A DNA stretch of 64,000 nucleotides from Fen-183 sp036504335 (GTDB lineage: Bacteria > Acidobacteriota > Thermoanaerobaculia > UBA5066). Each line of letters opens with the position of its first letter. The stretch's first letter is position 1. The notes beneath the pieces are model-generated. The model made no database searches. It worked only from the letters and a program-made list of their open reading frames with translations, and was not told the origin of the DNA. The stretch is taken from the NCBI GenBank assembly GCA_036504335.1, contig DASXVJ010000019.1:4307-68306 (forward strand), written 5' to 3'. Below are positions 7,991 to 14,346 of the stretch, one piece after another. The translations under genes and the position numbers were made by a program.

Positions 7991-8676
7991 GGACGCGCGC
8001 CGCGGGACGCCCTCCGTCACTGCGGGTTGCAGGTTCGGTTCTCGTTTCGCTTGGTTTCTTCTTGGAAAGTGGATGCGGTAGCGGGCAGCCCGTGCGCGCG
8101 TCGAGTGATGCCGGGACGCCCGCTCCCGCCACTGCATCCCACTCTTCACCATTCAAAGAAATCCCCTCTTCGGCCCTTTCGGCCTACGAGGCCGGTCGCA
8201 TCAAGGCGTGGGATCCCTCCCGCCGCTTCAAGGCGCTCTTCAGGGCGGAGGTCTCGCCGAAGGTGGGCGCGATCGGCCGCGGCTGGCTCTCCGTGTGGTG
8301 GGACGGCGCGAGCGGCTCGCTGGAATGGCGCGCCTCCGCGCCGATCGCGGGGGGAGGAAGAGGGGGACTGCTTAGAAAGGGAAGAGGGGAGGGCGGCGTG
8401 GAGCCGGACTCGTCACCTCTTCCCGGCAGGCTCTTTTCCGCCGATCTCATCGCCTGCATTCTCGGCACGCCGGACGCTCCTCCGTCGCCCGCTTCCGTCC
8501 TCGACGATCGGGGTCAAGTCGTTCAGATGCGCTTTCCGAACGGCGAGGTCGTGACGTTTCAGCCTGGCTCGGGCGTGCCCCGCCGCATCGAGGCGAACGG
8601 GCCGGACGGTCGCGCCGTGCTGACGCTCGAGAGCTACGGCCCGTGGCCCCCGGGCGAAGAGGTCCCGCCGCTGTGA
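7987..8676 (+). CDS. LolB-like/DUF4292-like lipoprotein
   Basis: A 229-aa protein with an N-terminal hydrophobic stretch (VAGSVLVSLGFFLESGC) that looks like a lipoprotein signal, then a beta-rich region (RRFKALFRAEVSPKVGAIGRGWLSVWWDG) and C-terminal strands (VQMRFPNGEVVTFQPGSG). Position directly before ispE matches lolB in many Gram-negative genomes, so a role in outer-membrane lipoprotein insertion is possible. The lipobox is poor (Glu at -3), and that segment is encoded by an F-motif copy. A low-complexity Gly/Arg insert (about residues 120-140) overlaps another F copy. The GTG start overlaps the upstream TGA. Confidence 0.55.
   Translation: MRTRAAGRPPSLRVAGSVLVSLGFFLESGCGSGQPVRASSDAGTPAPATASHSSPFKEIPSSALSAYEAGRIKAWDPSRRFKALFRAEVSPKVGAIGRGWLSVWWDGASGSLEWRASAPIAGGGRGGLLRKGRGEGGVEPDSSPLPGRLFSADLIACILGTPDAPPSPASVLDDRGQVVQMRFPNGEVVTFQPGSGVPRRIEANGPDGRAVLTLESYGPWPPGEEVPPL
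8054..8166. repeat. Dispersed F-R inverted motif pair in the LolB-like gene
   Basis: F arm 8054-8074 (TTTCTTCTTGGAAAGTGGA), encoding the end of the signal peptide, and R arm 8141-8166 (CTCTTCACCATTCAAAGAA plus ATCCCC), encoding SSPFKEIP. Loop about 66 bp. Confidence 0.55.
8367..8388. repeat. Single F-type motif copy in the LolB-like gene
   Basis: GACTGCTTAGAAAGGGAAGA is preceded by the purine run GAGGAAGAGGGG. I see no convincing R partner downstream. Confidence 0.4.
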
Positions 8677-8699
8677 GCGAGGCGCGCGAGGGCCTCCGG

Positions 8700-9596
8700 A
8701 TGACGTCGTTCGCGAAGATCAACCGCGACCTGCGGGTGCTGGGCAAGCGCAAGGACGGGTTCCACGAGCTGGACACCGTGTTCCAGACGGTGGACTTGAC
8801 CGAAGAAATTCAATTCTTCTTGGAAGGTGAAGAGGCCGCAGGCAAGGTCTCGCTCACCATTGAAGGCGCGGATCTGCCTGCGGACGGCAGCAATCTCATT
8901 CTCCGAGCCGCGACGGCCCTCGCGAGCCACACGGGCACCCGGCTCGGGGCCCGCATTCACCTTTCAAAGAAGATCCCCATCGGCGGCGGGCTCGGGGGAG
9001 GCAGTTCGAACGCGGCGGCGACGTTGAGGGCGCTGACCGAACTCTGGAAACTCCCCGCGACCGAGGCCGATCTGCAGGCGATCGCCGCCTCCCTCGGCTC
9101 CGACGTCCCTTTCTTCCTCCTCGGCGGCCGCGCCCGAGGTCGCGGCCGTGGAGAGGCCTTGACTCCGCTCCCGGACGGTCCCCAGGAGTGGGTCCTCCTC
9201 GTCTTTCCGCCCTTTTCCCTTTCCACGGCAGAGGTTTACGGGCGACTCAGGGCCCGCTCCTTGACGGGAAGTCCTTCTGCCACTAAAGTTTCCGGCTCCG
9301 AGACCGGTGGCGGGCCGGACCGGAACGATCTCGAGCAGGCGGCGGAATCTCTCCGGGGGGAATTGCGCCGCATCCGGTCCGCGCTCGCGGGAGCCGGTGC
9401 GCGCAGCGCCCGCCTTTCCGGGAGCGGCTCGACGGTTTTCGGGACGTTCGGGACGAAAGAAGAGGCCTCGCGGGCGATGACGTCGCTCGAGGGGCTCGGA
9501 AACGAGACGAAGGCGAGGATGGCGATCGTGAAGACCGTTTCCCGGGCCGAGTTCGCGCGCCGCGCGGCTCCCGTCCGGCTCGTGCAACGCGGATGA
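8700..9596 (+). CDS. ispE: 4-diphosphocytidyl-2-C-methyl-D-erythritol kinase
   Basis: A 298-aa GHMP kinase of the MEP isoprenoid pathway. The N-terminus has SFAKINRDLRVLGKRKDGFHEL; the ATP loop is PIGGGLGGGSSNAAATL, the Asp-containing SLGSDVPFFLLGG follows, and the C-terminal GHMP motif is RLSGSGSTVFG. ATG 8700 gives the normal spacing to AKIN. A GTG at 8673 overlapping the upstream stop is an alternative start that would add 9 residues. An F-R motif pair lies in the N-terminal half: the F arm encodes FFLEGEE, where the protein looks about three residues longer than the E. coli enzyme, and the R arm coincides with the conserved KKIP before the ATP loop. Confidence 0.92.
   Translation: MTSFAKINRDLRVLGKRKDGFHELDTVFQTVDLTEEIQFFLEGEEAAGKVSLTIEGADLPADGSNLILRAATALASHTGTRLGARIHLSKKIPIGGGLGGGSSNAAATLRALTELWKLPATEADLQAIAASLGSDVPFFLLGGRARGRGRGEALTPLPDGPQEWVLLVFPPFSLSTAEVYGRLRARSLTGSPSATKVSGSETGGGPDRNDLEQAAESLRGELRRIRSALAGAGARSARLSGSGSTVFGTFGTKEEASRAMTSLEGLGNETKARMAIVKTVSRAEFARRAAPVRLVQRG
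8812..8978. repeat. Dispersed F-R inverted motif pair in ispE
   Basis: F arm 8812-8835 (TTCTTCTTGGAAGGTGAAGA) and R arm 8955-8978 (TTCACCTTTCAAAGAAGATC), about 120 bp apart. The R arm carries an extra T in the ACCTTTC segment. Confidence 0.65.
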
Positions 9597-9633
9597 ACGC
9601 CGCCTGCGCGACAATCCACGTGAGGCTTCCGGA

Positions 9634-9708
9634 TGGGGAGTCGACAAGTGGTAAGTCAGCGGTCTTTGGAACCGCCTACCGGAGGTTCGAATCCTCCCTC
9701 CCCAGCCA
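9634..9708 (+). tRNA. tRNA-Gln (anticodon UUG)
   Basis: A complete cloverleaf: acceptor TGGGGAG pairs with CTCCCCA, anticodon stem GCGGT/ACCGC encloses loop CTTTGGA (anticodon TTG), and T arm GGAGG-TTCGAAT-CCTCC. The discriminator is G and CCA is encoded. It lies between ispE and prs. Confidence 0.95.
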
Positions 9709-9724
9709 TTTCTCCTAAACGACG

Positions 9725-10678
9725 ATGGAACGATTCGCATACGGTGACCTGAAGGTTTTCGGCGGCCGGGCCCACCCCGCGCTGACGGGCGAGATCTGCC
9801 GCAACCTCGGACGCGAGGCGGGCCGGGTCACGCTCTACAACTTCTCCGACGGCGAGAACTACTGCCAGATCGACGAGAACGTGCGCGGCGCGGACGTTTT
9901 CATCGTCCAGCCCACGGGCCCCCCGGCGAACCACAACATCATGGAACTCCTCATCATGCTCGACGCCTTCAAGCGCTCCTCGGCGTCGCGCGTGACGGCC
10001 GTGCTCCCGTACTACGGGTACGCGCGGCAGGACCGCAAGGACAAGCCCCGCGTCCCGATCACGGCGAAACTCACGGCCGACCTCATCACGGCCGCGGGCG
10101 CCGACCGCGCGCTCTGCATCGACCTCCACGCCGCCCAGATCCAGGGCTTCTTCAACATCCCGGTCGACCACCTCTTCGCGGCCCCCGTCCTCCTCGACGC
10201 GATCCGCGACTCGAGCCTCGACCCGCTCACGGTCGTTTCGCCGGACGCCGGAGGTGTCGAGCGCGCCCGCGCGTTCGCCAAGCGGCTCGGCGCCGGGCTC
10301 GCGATCGTCGACAAGCGGCGCAAGGGGAAGAACGAGGTCGAGGTCCTGCACGTCATCGGCGACGTCAAGGACCGGAACGTCATCGTCGTCGACGACATCA
10401 TCGACACGGCCGGGACGCTCATCAACACCGTCATCGCCTTGAAGGACTCCGGCGCGCGCCGCATCTTCGCGGGCTGCGTCCACGCCGTGCTCTCCGGCCC
10501 CGCCATCGACCGCATCAACGGCAGCCCGATCGAGCGCATCTTCTGCGCGAACACGCTTCCGCTCGACGAGAAGCTCGCCCGCTGCCCGCTCCTGACGCCG
10601 CTCTCGATCGCCCCGCTCCTCGCCGAGGCGATCCAGCGCATTCACCAGGGAGCCTCCGTCAGCTCGTTGTTCGTCTAG
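9725..10678 (+). CDS. prs: Ribose-phosphate pyrophosphokinase
   Basis: A 317-aa cytosolic enzyme making PRPP from ribose 5-phosphate and ATP. Seen motifs are the flexible-loop region YYGYARQDRKD, the metal-binding DLHAAQIQGFF, the SPDAGGVERAR segment and the PRPP-binding signature VVDDIIDTAGT. Length is normal. It begins 16 nt after the tRNA-Gln gene and is followed by rplY, a common order. Confidence 0.95.
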   Translation: MERFAYGDLKVFGGRAHPALTGEICRNLGREAGRVTLYNFSDGENYCQIDENVRGADVFIVQPTGPPANHNIMELLIMLDAFKRSSASRVTAVLPYYGYARQDRKDKPRVPITAKLTADLITAAGADRALCIDLHAAQIQGFFNIPVDHLFAAPVLLDAIRDSSLDPLTVVSPDAGGVERARAFAKRLGAGLAIVDKRRKGKNEVEVLHVIGDVKDRNVIVVDDIIDTAGTLINTVIALKDSGARRIFAGCVHAVLSGPAIDRINGSPIERIFCANTLPLDEKLARCPLLTPLSIAPLLAEAIQRIHQGASVSSLFV

Positions 10679-10745
10679 TCCTCCACCAGGCCGGACCGCA
10701 CGCCCGGGGAATTCCCTCCGGACCGTGCGCCCGAAGAAAGGAAAC

Positions 10746-11492
10746 ATGCTCCAGGAAAACATCGTCGTCGAAGTCGAGAAGAGGGACGTCACCGGCAAGA
10801 ACGCCGCGAACCGCCTCCGGGCCGCGGACCTCATTCCCGCCGTGCTCTACGGCGGCACCAAGGAAATGGGGAACTTCCCCCTCACGGTGCCGCGCAAGAC
10901 CCTCGCGACGCTCCTCAACAAGGGCCTCCACGGCAACGCGATCTTCAAGCTCCAGCTCAAGGGCACGAAGGATCAGCGCCACGTCATGATCCGCGACCTC
11001 GCGCTCGACCCGATCACGCGCGCGATGCTGCACGTGGACTTCGTCCGCGTCCTCCTCGACAAGAAGCTCCGCGTCAAGAGCGACGTCGAGGTCGTCGGGA
11101 TCGCGGCGGGCGTCAAGGAAGGCGGCATCCTGAACATCGTCACGCACGAGATCCTCATCGAGTGCCTCCCGGCCGACATTCCGGAGACGATCAAGATCGA
11201 CGTCTCGGAGATGAAGATCCACGACTCGTTCCGCGTCTCCGACCTCAAGGCCGGCGACAAGATCAAGGTCCTCGAGAAGGCGGACCGCGTCCTCGCGCAC
11301 GTCGGCGTGCCGAAGGCCGAGGAAGTCGTCGCCGCCGTCGCCGCCGTTCCGGGCGCCGAGGGCGCCGCCGCCACGTCCACCGAGCCCGAGGTGATCAAGA
11401 AGGGCAAGAAGGACGAGGAGGGCGCCGAGCCCGCCGCCGGCGGAGCGAAGCCCGCTGCGGCTCCGAAGGCCGAGAAGAAGGAAAAGAAATAA
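10746..11492 (+). CDS. rplY: Large ribosomal subunit protein bL25 (CTC form)
   Basis: A 248-aa protein with the L25 N-domain (VEVEKRDVTGKNAANRLRAADLIPAVLYGG), which binds 5S rRNA, and the TL5/CTC C-domain (LLDKKLRVKSDVEVVGIAAGVKEGGIL). A disordered Ala/Glu/Lys tail of about 45 residues follows. The ATG at 10746 follows AAAGGA; an in-frame GTG upstream is less likely. The UAA overlaps the region where pth translation should begin. Confidence 0.93.
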   Translation: MLQENIVVEVEKRDVTGKNAANRLRAADLIPAVLYGGTKEMGNFPLTVPRKTLATLLNKGLHGNAIFKLQLKGTKDQRHVMIRDLALDPITRAMLHVDFVRVLLDKKLRVKSDVEVVGIAAGVKEGGILNIVTHEILIECLPADIPETIKIDVSEMKIHDSFRVSDLKAGDKIKVLEKADRVLAHVGVPKAEEVVAAVAAVPGAEGAAATSTEPEVIKKGKKDEEGAEPAAGGAKPAAAPKAEKKEKK

Positions 11493-11512
11493 GCACGGAC
11501 GGCCTCTTCCTC

Positions 11513-12106
11513 GTGGTGGGACTCGGCAACCCCGGCGACCGGTATTCCGGGACGCGTCACAACGTCGGCTTCGACGTCGTGCATGCGTTCGCGGAGAAGG
11601 CCGCCGGCGGCCCCCCGCGCCTCGACCGCCTCGACTGCCGCGCGCTCACCGGGCGCGTCAAGGTGGGGGACCGCCCCGTCCTCGTCGCCAGGCCCCAGAC
11701 GTACATGAACGCGTCGGGAGAGTCCGTGAAGGGCCTCGCCGCCAAGTACGACGTCCCTCTCGACGGCCTCGTCGTCGTCTCCGACGACGCGGCGCTGCCG
11801 GTCGGGACGATCCGCATCCGGCGGTCGGGCTCCTCCGGAGGGCAGAAGGGCCTGCAGTCCATCATCGACTGTTTCGGAACGAACGAGTTCCCGCGCCTGC
11901 GCCTCGGCGTGCGCGGAGACAATTTCCAGCCCGGCGAGCCGCTCGATACGTACGTCCTGTCCCGTTTCGCGAAGAAGGAGCGGCCCGTCATCGACGCCGC
12001 GATCGCGACCGCGTGCGACGCGCTCGCCGTCATCGTCACCGACGGCCTCGACGCCGCCATGAACCGTTTCAACCGTTTGCCCGAGGAATCGTCCCCGGCG
12101 AACTGA
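11513..12106 (+). CDS. pth: Peptidyl-tRNA hydrolase
   Basis: The enzyme recycles tRNA from drop-off peptidyl-tRNA. Motifs seen are VVGLGNPGDRYSGTRHNVGF with the catalytic His, RPQTYMNASGES, VVSDDAALPVG and SGSSGGQKGLQSI. The first canonical start in frame is GTG 11513, which begins within the first beta-strand and removes the usual residues before VVGLGNPG. No ATG, GTG or TTG lies between it and the rplY stop. An ATA codon at 11489 overlaps the rplY UAA, so either a rare start or coupling to rplY is likely. Confidence 0.88.
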   Translation: MVGLGNPGDRYSGTRHNVGFDVVHAFAEKAAGGPPRLDRLDCRALTGRVKVGDRPVLVARPQTYMNASGESVKGLAAKYDVPLDGLVVVSDDAALPVGTIRIRRSGSSGGQKGLQSIIDCFGTNEFPRLRLGVRGDNFQPGEPLDTYVLSRFAKKERPVIDAAIATACDALAVIVTDGLDAAMNRFNRLPEESSPAN

Positions 12107-12195
12107 TCTGCAACCTTGGCTCGGCACCGGACCCAAGGTCCACAGCCGCGCCTCGCGACGGGCGAGCCCGCCGCGATCCAGAAGGAGGAAATCCC

Positions 12196-12636
12196 GTGGC
12201 CACCCCGATCACACAACGCCAGTACGACATGGTCTTCCTGGTCGTCCCCGAAAAGGACGAGCCAGGCGCGGCCGCCGTCATCGACGAGTTCCGCAAGCTT
12301 CTCGTCGACCACGGCGCCACGATCGAGAAGGACGAGACGATGGGCCGCCGCCGCCTCGCCTACATGATCAAGAAGAAGAACGAGGCGACGTACCACAACT
12401 TCCTGTTCCGCGGCTCGTCCGCCTGCGTCGCCGAGGTCCAGCGCAAGCTGCGCCTCTCGGAGGACATCCTCCGTTACCTGACCGTCCGCATCGACGAAGA
12501 GGTCAAGCACGGCCTCAAGGTCGCCCGCAACACGAAGCCGCGCCGCCCGCGCCCCGAGATGTCGGACGCGCCGATGGCCGCCCCCGCCGCCCCTGCGCCT
12601 TCCGCCGCCCCCGAGGCCGCGGAAGGTCGCGAGTAG
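12196..12636 (+). CDS. rpsF: Small ribosomal subunit protein bS6
   Basis: A 146-aa protein beginning QRQYDMVFLVVPEKDE, with GRRRLAYMIKKKNEATYHNFLF and a C-terminal LRLSEDILRYLTVRIDEE strand, all typical of S6. A Pro/Ala tail extends it by about 40 residues. The GTG start follows a strong AAGGAGG site at 12182-12188. It heads the rpsF-rpsR-DUF2232-rplI group; no ssb is present. Confidence 0.93.
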   Translation: MATPITQRQYDMVFLVVPEKDEPGAAAVIDEFRKLLVDHGATIEKDETMGRRRLAYMIKKKNEATYHNFLFRGSSACVAEVQRKLRLSEDILRYLTVRIDEEVKHGLKVARNTKPRRPRPEMSDAPMAAPAAPAPSAAPEAAEGRE

Positions 12637-12645
12637 GAGTCCGCC

Positions 12646-12897
12646 ATGGCCGCACCCGTTCGCAAGCCCGCCAAGAAGAAGTTCTTCGTCCGCCGCAAGC
12701 GCGTCTGCAAGTTCACCGTCGAGAAGATCGGCTACATCGACTTCAAAGACGTGAAGACCCTCGCGGGGTTCGTCCCCGAGCGCGCCAAGATCCTCCCGCG
12801 CCGCATCAGCGGGACTTCCGCCTTCTACCAGCGCAAGCTCGCCACGGCGATCAAGCGCGCGCGGTACCTGGCGCTGCTCCCGTACGTGTCTGATTAG
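12646..12897 (+). CDS. rpsR: Small ribosomal subunit protein bS18
   Basis: An 83-aa protein with KIGYIDFKDVKTLAGFVPERAKILPRRISGTSAFYQRKLATAIKRARYLALLPY, the near-universal S18 core, preceded by a basic Lys/Arg tail. It pairs with bS6 on the 30S platform. It starts 9 nt after rpsF. Confidence 0.95.
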   Translation: MAAPVRKPAKKKFFVRRKRVCKFTVEKIGYIDFKDVKTLAGFVPERAKILPRRISGTSAFYQRKLATAIKRARYLALLPYVSD

Positions 12898-12937
12898 AAA
12901 AGCGTTCTCCGCCTTCTGGGCGGCGCTGGCCGCGGCC

Positions 12938-13855
12938 GTGACCGCGGCGGCGCCGCCCTTTGGCGTCTTCCTGCTGCCGTTCGCGGCGGGGCGCCTCGGC
13001 GTCGCCTCGCTCTCCACGGACCGCCTCGCCTGGGGCTTCCTGCTTCCCGCGTGCGCGCCGCCGCTCGCGCTCGTCCTCGGCGCGATCCTCGCTCCCGGCG
13101 CCGCGGGGCCGGCGTTCGTGATCGCCGCGGCGTTCGTGTCACTGCCCGCGGCGGCGCTTTACGTCACGGGGCAGGGCGGATTCCGCCGCGACCGGTCGCT
13201 CCTCGTCGTCTTCGCCGTGGCCGGAATCGGCGCCCTGGCGGCGCTCCTCGGCGCGGACGTCGCGACGGGGCGGGACCCGGGGGAGGTCGCGGCCGCGCGC
13301 TGGGCCGCGGCCGTGCCTGAGATGCTCGAGTACTACCGGTCCAGCGGGTGGGGGGAGTCCTCCGTCGCCACGGTCGCCCGGCTCTTCGAGATTCTCCGGG
13401 TGTCCCTGCGCGACCAGCTCCCCGGCATCGTTCTCGCGATCGCGATGGGGCACGCCGCCGTCGTCGTCTACGGGTTCGCCCGGGCTTCCGGGATCGCCGG
13501 AGCCGACTGGATCGAGCCCTCCTTCAGCCGATTCCGGACCCCGCTCGCCGCCGCGGCCCTGTTCGTGCCGGCGGGCCTCCTCGCCGCGCTCGGGGGCCCG
13601 GACCTGCGCCGGCCGGCCGTGGACGTCCTGCTGCCCCTGGCCGTCTTGTTTTTTCTGCGTGGTCTGGCCATAATCCGCGCTCTTCTCGACAGGGGAAGAG
13701 CCGGCCTTCTGGGCCGGGCGCTCGTCTACGCGCTGGTCTTTCAGATGCCGTTTCCCTTCCTTCTGGCGCTCGGGGGCCTGTTCGACGAGTTCGTCGACGT
13801 CCGGGCGCGGCTCGACCGGATGCCTCCGGCCGAGGCTGGGCCGCCCGACTTCTGA
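12938..13855 (+). CDS. DUF2232 family membrane protein
   Basis: A roughly 305-aa protein of hydrophobic helices (7-8 predicted by eye), including AAAVTAAAPPFGVFLLPFAAGRLG, LLVVFAVAGIGALAALLGA and IVLAIAMGHAAVVVYGFARASG. Position between rpsR and rplI is typical of DUF2232 (YybS-like). Function is unknown. GTG 12938 is the first canonical start; the frame is open up to the rpsR stop region, so initiation at CTG 12890 overlapping the rpsR end is possible. Confidence 0.65.
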   Translation: MTAAAPPFGVFLLPFAAGRLGVASLSTDRLAWGFLLPACAPPLALVLGAILAPGAAGPAFVIAAAFVSLPAAALYVTGQGGFRRDRSLLVVFAVAGIGALAALLGADVATGRDPGEVAAARWAAAVPEMLEYYRSSGWGESSVATVARLFEILRVSLRDQLPGIVLAIAMGHAAVVVYGFARASGIAGADWIEPSFSRFRTPLAAAALFVPAGLLAALGGPDLRRPAVDVLLPLAVLFFLRGLAIIRALLDRGRAGLLGRALVYALVFQMPFPFLLALGGLFDEFVDVRARLDRMPPAEAGPPDF

Positions 13856-13895
13856 GGCCGGTGGAAATTCTCGAAAGAACTTTAGGAGTCCCGCG

Positions 13896-14345
13896 ATGAA
13901 ACTCGTACTGACCGACGACGTGAAGGGTCTTGGGCACCGTGGCGACGTCGTGACCGTCGCCGCCGGGTACGGCCGCAACTTCCTGCTCCCGAAGACGCTC
14001 GCCTACCCGGCCACGCCCGGGAACATCAAGCGCCTCGAGCAGGAGAAGAAGCGCTACGACGTCCGCGTCGCGAAGGAAAAGGAACAGGCCGAGGCGGTCG
14101 CCAAGGGCGTCGAGGGGACGAAGATCGTCCTGCACAAGAAGGCGGGCGAGGGCGACCATCTCTACGGCTCGGTCACCGCATCGGACATCGCCGACGGGCT
14201 CGCGGCCAAGGGTGTCACGATCGACAAGCGGCGCGTCGAGCTCGAGGAGCCCATCAAGCGCCTCGGCACGCACACCGTGCACTTCAAGATCCACAAGGAC
14301 GTGACGGTCGCCGTCGTCGTCGAGGTCCTCCCGCTCTCCCAGTAA
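13896..14345 (+). CDS. rplI: Large ribosomal subunit protein bL9
   Basis: A 149-aa protein with the L9 signature GHRGDVVTVAAGYGRNFLLPKTLA, a long central helix (residues ~40-75) and the C-terminal rRNA-binding domain (HLYGSVTASDIADGLAAKGVTIDKRRVELEEPIKRLGTHTV). An AGGAG site precedes the ATG. The stop lies one base from the end of the convergent PBP gene, with no clear terminator between them. Confidence 0.95.
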   Translation: MKLVLTDDVKGLGHRGDVVTVAAGYGRNFLLPKTLAYPATPGNIKRLEQEKKRYDVRVAKEKEQAEAVAKGVEGTKIVLHKKAGEGDHLYGSVTASDIADGLAAKGVTIDKRRVELEEPIKRLGTHTVHFKIHKDVTVAVVVEVLPLSQ

Positions 14346-14346
14346 C

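Noticed and set aside
8812..8978. F-R pairs as introns or removable segments
   Set aside because: The sequence between the arms encodes conserved parts of IspE, LysA and the kinase; removal would destroy the proteins.
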